A DNA stretch of 64,000 nt from Piromyces finnis (Eukaryota > Neocallimastigomycota > Neocallimastigomycetes > Neocallimastigales > Neocallimastigaceae): the NCBI GenBank assembly GCA_002104945.1, contig MCFH01000051.1:248001-312000 (forward strand), read 5' to 3'. Shown piece after piece: positions 51,670 to 62,811 of the stretch. The first letter of the stretch is position 1. Each line of letters begins with the position of its first letter. The notes below the pieces were generated by a model. That model did no database searches. It was not told the DNA's origin and saw nothing but the letters and a program-made list of their open reading frames with translations. The translations under genes and the position numbers were made by a program.

Positions 51670-53382
51670 TTATAATCTACTTCTTAATAATTCAGTGAAA
51701 GCACGATAGAATGTAGTTTTACCATTAACAGCTTCTAAAGTAATTGGAATATTGGCTCCAATGAAGAAAATAGAACCTTTACAAGCATCATAAATTTTGT
51801 CCTTGAAAATAATACGGCCATCACCTTCAGTAACAATAACAATACTTGGACCTCTAATACCTCTGAAAGATTCAGATCTTTTATGAGTTGGAGATAAAGT
51901 AGTACGTAAAATAGAAAATTCTTCAATTGGTGGATTATATAAAACAGTAGTAGATGATCTTAAATATGGTTCACCAGTAATAATTTGATTTTCTGCTGAT
52001 TTGGTAGTGTAGGTTAACATGTTAACTAAAGTATTGACATCCTTGAATTTTGGTGTTAAACCAGCACGTACAACATTATCACTTGTAGCCATACATTCAA
52101 TACAATCTTAACATAAAAAAATAAAATATATTAATATTTAATGAATATATTAAAAATAAGGATTATCAATTATTATTAAGCTTTTATTAATAACGTTTAA
52201 ACTATATAACTATTTAATTTTTTTTTTTTTTTTTAAATCATAAAATATAATAAAATACAAAAAAAAAAAAAAAAATACCTCCAGAAATATAAGCATGTGG
52301 TTCATCAGCAGCTAAATATAAACCTTCTCCTGGTTTTAAGAAAACATAGTTTAATAAAATAATTGAGAAAACACCAACATCTGATGGATATTGAGCTTCA
52401 ATTCTTTTTATAACTTCATTTAATGATCCTTTAGCTGGGAATGGATCTTCACGTGATATACGTCTAACTAAACTAGATACTTGTTTCTTAACAATTTCTT
52501 GATCTTGTTCCATTAAAGATTTGTAGAGCTTCTTTAATGCTTTTCTACTTCTTTCAAGATACTTATAGTTGGTAGAAGTACCATTACTAATAACAGCCAT
52601 AAATTCATCAACAATATCCTTACCAATAGCATCAATGATTTCAGGATAATCTTCTATGTTATTTTTTATTTCTTGAAGTGGTCTAAAACCACAAAGACCT
52701 TCAAATGGGGTTAAAGCAATAGCCATTTCAGGTTTATGGTTACTATCTTTTTAAAATGATTGATTTTTAGTATTTTTAATAAAAAAAAATTAGCTTTCCT
52801 TGGAATATAAGGTAATAGAATTTACATTTATTATTACTTTTATTTTTTGAGTATTATATAATACCTTTGTAAATATCTGGATATTTTTGATATAATTGTT
52901 CAGCTAATTTTTTATCTGGGTGAGCTTGGATAGATAAGGCTTTTTGAATGGAAAGAACCTTAAATAAAAAAGGTAAATCACCATTATATTTTCTAGCAAT
53001 TCCTGGAGTAAGTAAATCTGGGTTGGCAACAACAATGTCTTTTAAATTTTCACCAGTACCCATTTTTAAAGAGGGAGCATTTGGATGAGTACCCATCCAT
53101 AACTAATATTAAAATATAATATAATGGGAAATAAATTAACTTTCTTATTATTTTGACTTTAAAAATTTTATTATCATGTAACTCGAATATAAAAATTTTG
53201 TGTTGAGAAAATTAAAATATATATATATATATATTATATACCTCAGCATAATTCTTTTTCTTATCAATAGAAATTTCACTGTAAGCATTAGAAACTAATT
53301 CTGCAACCTTACTCTTTGAACCGATTTTACCCCAAGCGTAATTTTGGGCTTTTGGTAAAAGTTGAAAAATTTTATCAGACAT
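51670..53382 (-). CDS. Mannose-6-phosphate isomerase, type I, 4 exons
   Basis: Exons on the minus strand: 53382-53242, 53102-52865, 52746-52279 and 52106-51670. All phases close to 427 residues, the usual size of fungal PMI. Start [19 protein letters not shown] matches the conserved YAWG region. Zinc ligands are recognisable: Gln106 and His108 in SIQAHPDK, Glu133 in HKPEMA, and the His in DEPHAYISG. The substrate-binding segment [20 protein letters not shown] spans the exon 3/4 junction. The enzyme interconverts fructose-6-phosphate and mannose-6-phosphate in the cytosol and feeds GDP-mannose for N- and O-glycans and cell-wall mannan. No oddities are seen; the introns are 76-172 bases and A/T-rich. 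Confidence 0.96.
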
Positions 53383-54702
53383 CTATAATTATTTTCTTTT
53401 CTTTTTTTTTTTTTTATAATAGAATATTACACAATAAAGTATAATAATATTTATATAATATAGTAATGTTTTTAATAAAATGAAAATACTAATATTTTAT
53501 AAAATATGCATATATATATTTAAATATAATATTTTAACATTCTTTCAAATTTATTATTTATTACAATTTCATCATTTTACTGAACAAATTAATATATATT
53601 TATGAATCAATTAAACTATTTTTTTTTTTTTGTTGTTGTTTTAAAAAAAATAAATAAATAATATAAAAATATAAAGATTTTTTTAAAAAAAGAATAGCTT
53701 TAATAAATAATAAAAAAAAAAGGCAATTCAATTTATTCTAATAAAATTGGTTTGCATTTCCAAAACAATAAAACATTTGTTGTTATATAAATTCATTTTA
53801 TATGTTATTTTAATTATAATTATAATTGTGCTTCAATCTTAAGTAAATCATATTTCATTAATTATAATATATATATTATATTATTTTAATAAATAAAAAT
53901 TAATCTTACCTATAAATCTATTAATTACTATTTCTTAAAAAAAAAATAAAAAAAAAAAATTAATATACAATTAATATATTATATATATTTGAATTATATT
54001 TTTATCTATTATCATAAAAAAAAATTTTTTTTTTTCAAGCCATATTCATATAATAGTTTAACTAATATATTGATAAATAAAAAATAAAATAATTGATTAA
54101 GAAATTTTAATTTATTTATTAAGATTATCTAATGTTTAAAAAAAACAGAAAATATATTAATTATTTTATTTATATTTTTATGATTTATGTTTTTTTAAAA
54201 AAAAAACTTATAGATAAAGTTTGCTTTTTACCAAATATTTTCCTGTTTTAATGAAAAATAAATAAATTTTTATTTATTGATAAATACTTTTAAATAAAAA
54301 ATAAAAATATTTAATGATTTTTCATTGGTTGTAATGGAAAAAAGGAAAATATGATGTATAAAATAATTTAATAAAAAAAATATTTTTATTCCATTAAATG
54401 TAAAATGTAAAATATCTTTGAAAGTATAATAAAAACTCTATAATTTTTATCATTTAATATATTTTTTTAATTATTTCATTTATTTATTTATTTGTTTTAT
54501 TTATTTTATTTGTTTTATTTTTTTATTTATTTTATCTTATCAATTTATTTTATTTATTTGTTCTATTTATTTACCTTATTTATTTTATTTTATATTTACT
54601 AGTCTATACATATACATAATTATATATATATGCTTATATCATTAAGTAAGTTTTTTAGTGTTTTATATATAACATAATTTTGATTATTAACTTTTAATGA
54701 TT
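53383..54702. other. AT-rich intergenic region
   Basis: Promoter side of PMI and 3' side of the peptidase gene. Imperfect TTTA-type repeats at about 54475-54590. No gene, RNA or other element can be supported. Confidence 0.55.
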
Positions 54703-55938
54703 TTAATTGCTATAAATTAAGCATGTGGTTGATCCACTACTGTTATAATAATCATTAAGAAGGTGTTGTAAGTTACTTCTGTTAGATGATCCTGGGTCGT
54801 GAATTAAAAAGTCAGAGTACTTTAAGTTGTTTGGATCCCCATTGAAACCATAAACAACAACCCAGTGTTGATTACCAGGTTTAGAACTACCAAATGGTAC
54901 AACATATCCTTTTTTCAAAGAATTGTAAACAGTACTTAAAGATGGATTTGAGTATTTAGTAAAACCTAATCTACTATAGGTAGCACCATCTACATCACCC
55001 TCGTTAACAAATGTAATTTTTTTATTATTACACATAGTTTGAGGGGTTTCAGATTTACCATTAATTTGATTATAGGCTTCAGTTAAAGAACAAATTAAAC
55101 AGCCCCAATTACAGATAGTACATCCACTACAATTGTCATAATAAAAGCTTCCCCATTTACTATCACATTGAGCAATACGAGTGGAATTAATTGTAATACT
55201 ACCACTACTACCACCACTACTACTACCACTAGAAGTAGATGGAAGACATAATTTAACGTTTGAACTTCCTGGACAAGCATTACTAACAGTTTTTCCACTA
55301 CAGTCATTAATATTCAAGCATGTACCTTTAACGGATTTACCATTATCATAAACATTAACATCTTTAACACAACACCAAACATTTGGATCACTATCATATG
55401 GACATGAATAACTACTACCATTGTATTCATATGCATTTGCACTTCCACTTTGGCCAGAATTCATTACACATTGTGATTTACTAACACATACACCCTTTTT
55501 AGTTCCAACCCTACATGCACGTTCACTAGCTTTAGGATAGGTAGTTGGAGTAGTAGTAGAGCTTTTATAACCAGAAATACATAATTTAACCTTATTACTT
55601 CCTGGACATTCAGCAGTGTCAACAGTTTTCTTACTACCTGTACATTCACTTGTGTTTAAACATCTACCATCAAGTACTTCTTTTCCATTTTTAAGAGTAG
55701 ATACAGTTTTAATACAACACCAAACATCAGCATCTGGATCGTTTGGACATGAATACTTGCTACCATTAAATTCATAAGGCTTTGCACTTCCTTTTTGACC
55801 AGAATACATCACACATTGTGATTTTTTAAGGCATACACCTTTTTGAGTACCTACAGTACATGTATATTCACTAGCAGCACCATAACAGCCAGAAATAGCA
55901 GCAAGTAATGGTAAAAATGATTTAGAATTAAAACGCAT
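54703..55938 (-). CDS. Secreted C39-like cysteine peptidase with two Cys-rich N-terminal repeats
   Basis: 411 residues in one exon. Signal peptide 1-21 (SFLPLLAAISGCYGA). Two tandem ~110-residue Cys-rich units at 24-122 and 139-233 share the order C.VGT.KGVC..KSQCVM.SG, YSCP.D.D..VWCC, CLN...C and CPGS..VKLC. The pattern looks like a small disulfide module that I recall next to amidase/lysozyme-like domains in gut fungi. A Ser/Gly linker (235-247) leads to a C39-like papain-fold domain (250-411): Q257/W262 region, a Cys cluster CNWGCLIC with the likely nucleophile (Cys280 or Cys283), His358 in NQHWVVVYG and Asp381 in HDPG. It may process peptides or peptidoglycan-type bonds outside the cell, but the substrate is unknown. 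Bacterial-like C39_2 folds and a one-exon structure suggest possible transfer. Confidence 0.85.
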   Translation of the reverse strand: MRFNSKSFLPLLAAISGCYGAASEYTCTVGTQKGVCLKKSQCVMYSGQKGSAKPYEFNGSKYSCPNDPDADVWCCIKTVSTLKNGKEVLDGRCLNTSECTGSKKTVDTAECPGSNKVKLCISGYKSSTTTPTTYPKASERACRVGTKKGVCVSKSQCVMNSGQSGSANAYEYNGSSYSCPYDSDPNVWCCVKDVNVYDNGKSVKGTCLNINDCSGKTVSNACPGSSNVKLCLPSTSSGSSSGGSSGSITINSTRIAQCDSKWGSFYYDNCSGCTICNWGCLICSLTEAYNQINGKSETPQTMCNNKKITFVNEGDVDGATYSRLGFTKYSNPSLSTVYNSLKKGYVVPFGSSKPGNQHWVVVYGFNGDPNNLKYSDFLIHDPGSSNRSNLQHLLNDYYNSSGSTTCLIYSN

Positions 55939-56972
55939 TTTTTATTAAATAATTAAGCTATAATTATTTTTTATAATTAAAAAAAAAAAAAACAAGATTT
56001 TCTTTACCTATTTATAATAAAAATTTAAATGGTTTATTTTTACTTTATTTTTACTTGACATTTTCATATCTAATATTGTAATGAAGTTTATTTTATATAA
56101 AAAAAAAACAATTATCTTTAAATTAAAATCTCAAAAAAATTTCTATATATGAATAACCAATCACAATAATAATATAATGAAAAATCTTTTAATATTTATT
56201 TAATCAATAATATTATAATTATTATTACAATATTAATTGGAGAAAATTGATATAAAATAATAATAAAATAGAAATTAAGTATAAATATTAAATAATAAGA
56301 ATTAAGTAATGTAATAATGGATCATAATATAAAAACAAATTATATTTAATGAAATGGATTTTTCATAATGAATGGAAATATAGAAAACACTAGAAATAAA
56401 TAATAATTAAGTTTAATGTTTTATTATGCATAAAATTTTATAGCTATTTATTTGTAACAGAAAAATCGTTAACTCTTAATTCCATAAAACATATTTCTAT
56501 TATCTATATTATAAAAGTTCTATGGCTTTTAAATAGTATAAACAATAGAAAAATAATTCAATTAAACGGGGAGCTCATTAGTTCATAAAAAAAAAAATCA
56601 ATACTTTTTAAAAATGTATATAAATATAAATTATAATTAAACCTTAACAAAATTAAAGTTTAGTAAATAATATAAATTTAAAAAAAAATATATATATATA
56701 TAATTATTAACAATAAAGATATTATTTAAAGTATATTAAATTGATAAAAAGTATAATTATTAACAAATATATTAAAATTATATTCTTTTTTTTTTTTAAT
56801 ACTAGCAATATTGATATTAATAATTAATTTATTAAATAAAATATTAATTTAAAACAAAACAATAACAAAAAAAAAATTAATATTATAATATTATTGATAT
56901 TAATAATTCTTAAAATAGTTTTTAATGTTATTTTTGAAAGACAATTCACTTCTTGTTTTATTATTATTATTA

Positions 56973-57030
<58 letters not shown>

Positions 57031-57031
57031 G
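55939..57031. other. AT-rich intergenic region with (ATT)n array
   Basis: Promoter side of the C39-like gene. Ends in the (ATT)n microsatellite 56958-57030, next to the LINE poly(A) tail. No coding signal seen. Confidence 0.55.
56958..57030. repeat. (ATT)n microsatellite abutting LINE copy 2
   Basis: About 24 ATT units with one GTT interruption. It runs up to the poly(T)/poly(A) tail of the LINE, suggesting the element inserted next to or into the array, or that the array grew from the tail. Confidence 0.93.
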
Positions 57032-57063
<32 letters not shown>

Positions 57064-60000
57064 GGCATCAAATATTTTAAACTTTATTATTAATTTAATT
57101 AAAATTATAATACATGTAATAAAAAATTAAAAATAAATAAAAATAAAAAAAATATGTTTAAATAAACACAAATGAATAAAAATTGGGTATAATGTATTCT
57201 AGTAATTTTAATTAAAGTAAGAAAGCCACTATCATACTAAAGTATAATAATTGTATTTGACTTCCAATGGGACACCGAGCCAAAGATCAAAATTTTGTCA
57301 TGGAACAAAATTATGATCTCCATTGGTTGCGCTGGCCCTCCTGGCCTGTCTTACTGTTTCTTCAGCATTGACGCTCTTGGATGTTGCTTCAAACCTTTTG
57401 AACATTGACCATTGCTGGCCAATAGCAAAAGGCATGATTTTGGTTAGAAGTTCCGCGGTTACCGTCAAGAATGGTGTTCCTTCATTAGTACCAGATTGAA
57501 TCTGACGCTTACAAAGTTCTTTCCATTCCCTTGAATTGTAATTAATATTGTTAAAACTTCTTCCCCCAAGAAGGAATTTAAATATTTTACTGCACACACT
57601 AGAATAATCATACACATTAATATTCACCGGATTATTAGAACTATTACTATCATTAACTAAATTACTATCTAAATTAGAATTATTATCATCACTATTGCTA
57701 TCATTACTAATATTATTATTTCTATTACTACAATTGTTATTATTACTATTTCTATTATTACTATTACTACTATTGTTATTATTACTATTGTTATTATTAC
57801 TATTGTTACTATTACTATTGTTACTATTACTATTACTGTTATTGCTATCTCTGCTGACATTATCAATTTCATTATTATTGATAGGACTATTGGAATTACG
57901 TTGACTGAAAAAATTTAATAGATGGACTATAGAATCATAATGTTTAATACGGATATCTCTAAATGTTGGACAATCTAATAACCAATGTTTAATACTTTGA
58001 TCTCCACACTTGCAACATGGACAGTAGTTAGGACAAACTGGATCAACAAATTTAGCAGCTTTGGCAACTCTAGCATCCAACTTGTATCCGCTTCTTGCTT
58101 TCAATAGCCAGTAGAAGCCATAGGCAAACTTTGGGTATTCATAACATAATTTAATAAAATCTTTAGTTTCAATAAATTTATTATCATCATAATATTGCGC
58201 TTTGATTGAATTCCCTTTGAGATCTTTCCAATAAAAGTTTTTAACTGCTTTAACATCCCCATGTTTCTTTAGTTTTTTATCAAGTGTCCTACTTGATTTG
58301 CACCACGTGTATTTTCTAAATTTAGGAATGTAATTGACAAGGTGTGAGATAATACAATTTGAGTTTTTCCATTTGTTAAAACATCTAACCTGAGCTAACG
58401 CACATTTGGCTGACAATGGAGGAATATTCAAATCTTTTGAGATAGAGTATAAAGATATAAACGATACAGCTTTATGAACTCCGGCAACCCATCGTATTCC
58501 TTTGTTAACATGCTTCTGAGCAATTCTAGACCTAGCTTTGTTGGATCCAAGTAATGGTGCAAAGTATGAAACTCTGCTAATCACTTGTGAGTTAAGTACT
58601 AGCTTTTTGAAAGGAATAGGAATATTAGGATTTCTTAAGAATTTATTGACTGAAAAAAGTCCTTTCAAAACTTTGTTATTAAGAGTTTTAATAACTGGTT
58701 TAAGGGACAGATTCTTATCAAATGGAACACCAAGATAAGTATAACAATCAGTAGTTGGAATGGGTTGTCCTGCTAAGTAAAATGTTGGATCTCTCTTGTT
58801 CTGATTTTCTATTGATTCAGGACGAATCACCATCGTTGAACATTTCTGGATACCAAATTCCATTTCATTATACAATGCCCATTCATTAACTCTTCTAAGC
58901 ATCTTTTTTAAGCATCCTCTTGTTGGAGCACAAATAACTATATCATCTGCAAAAAGTCCACCACAGCATCGAGTGTCACCTAAACTGACTCCTAGATCTT
59001 CGCACTCTTTAAATATATCATTAATAAAGAGATTAAAGAGAATAGGAGAAAGAGGGCAACCTTGACGGACTCCTTTCTTCACATCAAAAGATTTCGAGAA
59101 CTGTCCATCTAATTTGACATTAGCCTTAGATGTTAAATATAAATTTTTGATGAATTGTAAACTCTTACCTCGGATTCCTAAACAATCTAATTTATGGAGA
59201 ATATTACGATCTAAAAAGGCCAAATATGTCTCTTTATTATCTAATTGACGTCTACGGCATATTTCTTGGATTGAAATGAAAAGACTGATACTTTCTTCCT
59301 TTTTTCGAAAACCAAATTGTTCAGGTCTAATGAAATTATTCTTTAAACCATATTCTGAGATTCTAGTGGTGACAATTTTGGAAATTAACTTAATACCATT
59401 ATTGATAAGTGATATACCTCGATAGTTATCACAATCTGTCAAATCTCCCTTCTTAGGAATAGAAACAATACTGGATTCATTCCATGAGTTGGGGAAGTCT
59501 CCATCCCAAATACGGTTGAATAATTTAAGAATAAAATTTAAACCATGAGCATCATTATCTGAAGTGGTATTACCAGAAGAATTATTATCTGTAGCATTAT
59601 TAGAATCATTACTTGATGGAATTAATGCTTTGTAAAATTCAATTGGAATACCATCCGGACCTGATGCTTTATAATTTGGAGTAGAGAGGATAGCTGACTT
59701 GACCTCATCAATACTAATATCTTGGTTGATATCCCACTCATCAAGCATAGGAAGTGAAAAACGTTTATTTGTTGGTTCTTCATACCAATGCTCCAAATCA
59801 AAACTTACACCACTTGGATCTGATGCATGGTTTTCGAAATGATCATGCCACACTTCTAGTTGTTCTTCCGTAGCAACAACTAATTCTCCATTTTTATTTT
59901 TAATTGGTTGAGTAATAAAGAAAGAATCTTTTCCAATTTTTGCAGTTTTCTTGATCCATTTCCAGGCCTTCTTAGGATTATGACTCTTCATATACTCACA

Positions 60001-60132
60001 TCCTGTTTTAATCCAATGAAGATATTCTTGCTTCCTAAATTCATTACATCTTTTGTGGATGTAATCAATGAGCTTACGGTAGATTTTAATTCTTTTAATA
60101 AATTCATCTATATCATAAATTCTTTCTTTTTT
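57032..60132 (-). mobile_element. LINE copy 2, 5'-truncated and mutated
   Basis: Poly(T) 57032-57060 is the poly(A) tail; 3' UTR 57061-57297. The body matches copy 1 at high identity, from its 3' end up to the equivalent of about 10079. It stops inside the segment between endonuclease and RT (at ATTCTTTCTTTTTT), so the endonuclease domain is absent. 5' truncation is typical of LINE insertions made by incomplete reverse transcription. At 60133 it meets a diverged LINE 3' fragment in the same orientation. Confidence 0.94.
57298..59991 (-). pseudogene. Truncated LINE reverse transcriptase with motif A deletion
   Basis: An open frame of 897 codons from its first ATG; the frame is open further upstream to the truncation point. 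It matches residues 616-1512 of copy 1. A 30-base in-frame deletion at about 59209 replaces LRKAYDSVPIG with a single Arg, so FLDLRKAYDSVP becomes FLDRNILHK and RT motif A is lost. FADD and the GVRQGCPLSP segment remain. The Asn/Ser-rich linker is longer than in copy 1. Without endonuclease and motif A it is very unlikely to be active. Confidence 0.9.
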
Positions 60133-60350
60133 CCCTCCTGGCCTGTCTTATTGTTTCTTCAACATTGACGCTCATGGCTGTCGCTTCAAACCTTTTGAAC
60201 ATTCTATTCCCTTGAATGATCATTAATCATTATTGTTAAAACCTCTTTCTCCAAAAAAAAGAAACTTAAATATTTCATTTGTATTAGAATATTAATACAT
60301 ATTAATATTCATTAGATTATTAGAACTATTATTAATTAAATTACTATATG
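60133..60350 (-). pseudogene. Diverged 3' fragment of a LINE
   Basis: Starts CCCTCCTGGCCTGTCTTA, like 7291 onward of copy 1, then follows that sequence with many substitutions. An internal deletion of about 115 bases joins GAACATT to CTATTCCCTTG. It fades out by about 60350. Same orientation as copy 2. It is clearly older than copy 2 and non-coding. Confidence 0.85.
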
Positions 60351-60699
60351 ACTATATTAATTACTCAAACAAAAAAAATATATATATATATATATATAAT
60401 TATTATCTTTGACATTAATATATATTTATGTCGAAATTCTTTTCAATATTAAATGATATACCAAAAATAAAAAAAAAATTGATTGAATTATAAAATGAAT
60501 TCTTTATTTAAATTTGAATTATTTATTTTTGCTTTGCGTTATTATTTATTTGGTTTTTGAAAATACAAATATATTTCATTATTTAAACCAATAATACTAT
60601 AATTTTTGTTTATCATTTTTTTTTATATATATTTAATTTTTACTTTTTTTTTCCTATTTTATTAAATTATTTTATTTAATATATAATAGACGTCTAAAT
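60351..60699. other. AT-rich spacer
   Basis: Contains an (AT)n run at 60378-60398 and the 3' flank of the repeat-protein gene. No gene seen. Confidence 0.5.
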
Positions 60700-62811
60700 T
60701 TACAAATCGAAACCTGGAATGACTTGTTCAACTGAATCTTTTTGTGGTGCAGCTGGATCTCTGCCTTCAGCAGCATCAGCAGCAGCATCAGCAGCAGCAG
60801 TGTTAGCAAAAGATTGAGAAGTTGATGGCTTTGAATCATCTAAATTAGCTTTGTTTGACTTTTTTGATTTCTTTTTATTATTTTTTTTACTATGCTTATT
60901 TCCTTCTTTATCATTACTAACTGGCATGACTGTTGGATCATAATCTTCAATATTAACTTCATTAGTATCTTGTCCAAAGGTTAAATTTGGACTTTCAGGA
61001 CTTGGATAATATGAAGCATAATTGGCAGCATAAGAATTATTCATGTCATAAGGACTAAAGTAGGAAGGAAATTGTGGTGGCATTTTGTGACCATGACAAT
61101 GCTTCATTCCCCTCATGCATTTATGATGCATATGATGACCAAATGGTGGTGGCATACCCCATGGCATTGGTGGTGGTGGACACATACCTCTCATTCCTTT
61201 CTTACATTTATGATGCATATGATGACCGAATGGTGGTGGTGGCATACCCCATGGCATTGGTGGTGGTGGACACATACCTCTCATTCCTTTCTTACATTTA
61301 TGATGCATATGATGACCGAATGGTGGTGGTGGCATACCCCATGGCATTGGTGGTGGTGGACACATACCTCTCATTCCTTTCTTACATTTATGATGCATAT
61401 GATGACCGAATGGTGGTGGTGGCATACCCCATGGCATTGGTGGTGGTGGACACATACCTCTCATTCCTTTCTTACATTTATGATGCATATGATGACCGAA
61501 TGGTGGTGGCATATCCCATGGACACATTGGTGGTGGTGGACACATGCCTCTCATTCCCTTTTTACATTTATGATGCATATGATAACCGAATGGTGGTGGC
61601 ATATCCCATGGACACATTGGTGGTGGTGGACACATGCCTCTCATTCCTCTCCTACATTTATGATGCATGTGATGACCAAATGGTGGTGGTGGCATATCCC
61701 ATGGACACATTGGTGGTGGTGGACAGTGATCCATTGATTTCATTCTCATACAATGATGTGGTGGTAGGCAGTGATCCATTGATTTCATTCTCATACAATG
61801 ATGTGGTGGTGGACAATGTCCCATAGATCTCATACCAAAACCACGATGGAAAGATGGGAATTTTAATTCATTTTCATCTTCAGAATCGCTAGAAGAACTG
61901 GTTGAACTAGATGAAGATGAAGAATTAGAACTACTTGATGAGCTAGAAGAACTAGAAGAACTAGATGAGGATGAAGAAGATGAAGAGCTAGTACTACTGT
62001 CAGATTCTGATCCAGAATTTTCAAATTCAACATCTATTGGGCAATAATATGGATATTTATAACCTGAATATTGGAACTCATCACAATCAGAACTATCAAA
62101 ATCTTCCCATTCATTTTCATCATCTGATTTCTTTCCACAAGCAGCATCAGTTGGTGGTGGTGGCATTCCTGGGCCTGGTGGTGGTGGACATCCATTTGGT
62201 GGTGGTGGCATTCCTGGGCCTGGTGGTGGTGGACATCCATTTGGTGGTGGTGGCATTCCTGGACCTGGTGGTGGTGGACATCCATTTGGTGGTGGTGGCA
62301 TTCCTGGACCTGGTGGTGGTGGACATCCATTTGGTGGTGGTGGCATTCCTGGGCCTGGTGGTGGTGGACATCCAGCTGGTCCGTGACGATGACCATGATG
62401 TGGACCATAACCCCATTTTCTCCATTTTTTCATCATTTTCCTATCCCATGGTGGACAACATGAGTCCCCATATGGACCATGACATCCTTGATGGCCTGGT
62501 GGACAGTGTAAACCACCAAAATCAAATGTACCAAAACCTGACTTTGGAACAACATCATATTTTACTTTTAAGCAAAATAATTCACCTGCTTCTTCTTCAT
62601 CTTTACCTGAATTTTTGTTTAATTTGAATTTAATATAGTTTTTACCATCATCTCCTTCAATATTAATTTCATTTAAACCTTTTTGAAGAAGTTCTAAACC
62701 ATTGTTTATATTTTCATTCTCGACAGATTCGCCACTTTCTTCATTAGAAATTTGAAGTGATTTTAATGGTAAAGTAGTCATTAATAATAAATCGTTCTTT
62801 TTTGAGTCCAT
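60700..62811 (-). CDS. Pro/Met/His/Cys repeat protein, function unknown
   Basis: 703 residues, one exon, ATG at 62811. There is no signal peptide or membrane segment. Residues 1-95 are an ordinary soluble region (LFCLKVKYDVVPKSGFGTF) that I do not recognise. Then come His/Cys/Pro segments (HCPPGHQGCHGPYGDSCCPP), five 15-residue copies of GCPPPPGPGMPPPPN (62155-62380), an acidic block and a long Ser run (~61895-62000). Next are HCPPPHHCMRMKSMD repeats and about seven copies of a 30-residue unit built from HHMHHKCKKGMRGMCPPPPMPWGMPPPPFG (61110-61720, 90-base period). The end is Lys/Ser-rich and Ala-rich (AAADAAADAA) with ...VEQVIPGFDL. The His-Met-His-His-Lys-Cys spacing would suit metal (copper or zinc) binding, but nothing proves this. 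The reading frame on this strand is chosen because it starts with ATG, has unique ends and gives a sensible N-terminal domain. Confidence 0.85.
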   Translation of the reverse strand: MDSKKNDLLLMTTLPLKSLQISNEESGESVENENINNGLELLQKGLNEINIEGDDGKNYIKFKLNKNSGKDEEEAGELFCLKVKYDVVPKSGFGTFDFGGLHCPPGHQGCHGPYGDSCCPPWDRKMMKKWRKWGYGPHHGHRHGPAGCPPPPGPGMPPPPNGCPPPPGPGMPPPPNGCPPPPGPGMPPPPNGCPPPPGPGMPPPPNGCPPPPGPGMPPPPTDAACGKKSDDENEWEDFDSSDCDEFQYSGYKYPYYCPIDVEFENSGSESDSSTSSSSSSSSSSSSSSSSSSSSSNSSSSSSSTSSSSDSEDENELKFPSFHRGFGMRSMGHCPPPHHCMRMKSMDHCLPPHHCMRMKSMDHCPPPPMCPWDMPPPPFGHHMHHKCRRGMRGMCPPPPMCPWDMPPPFGYHMHHKCKKGMRGMCPPPPMCPWDMPPPFGHHMHHKCKKGMRGMCPPPPMPWGMPPPPFGHHMHHKCKKGMRGMCPPPPMPWGMPPPPFGHHMHHKCKKGMRGMCPPPPMPWGMPPPPFGHHMHHKCKKGMRGMCPPPPMPWGMPPPFGHHMHHKCMRGMKHCHGHKMPPQFPSYFSPYDMNNSYAANYASYYPSPESPNLTFGQDTNEVNIEDYDPTVMPVSNDKEGNKHSKKNNKKKSKKSNKANLDDSKPSTSQSFANTAAADAAADAAEGRDPAAPQKDSVEQVIPGFDL
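61110..61720. repeat. 90-bp coding tandem repeat, about seven copies
   Basis: Units beginning near 61111, 61201, 61291, 61381, 61471, 61561 and 61651. The middle four are nearly identical base for base; the outer ones vary and some lack one codon. Near-identity of the middle units points to recent expansion or gene conversion. Confidence 0.93.
62155..62380. repeat. 45-bp coding tandem repeat, five copies
   Basis: Five almost identical units encoding GCPPPPGPGMPPPPN on the minus strand, differing by a few silent changes (CCTGGGCC versus CCTGGACC). Confidence 0.94.

Noticed and set aside
57669-57904. Poly-Leu/Ile frames within LINE copy 2
   Set aside because: Shadows of the Asn/Ser-codon repeat in the LINE linker.
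62034-62627. His/Gln- and Thr-rich ORFs around the Pro-rich repeat
   Set aside because: Alternative frames of the 45-bp repeat; they lack a unique N-terminal domain and arise because the period is a multiple of three.
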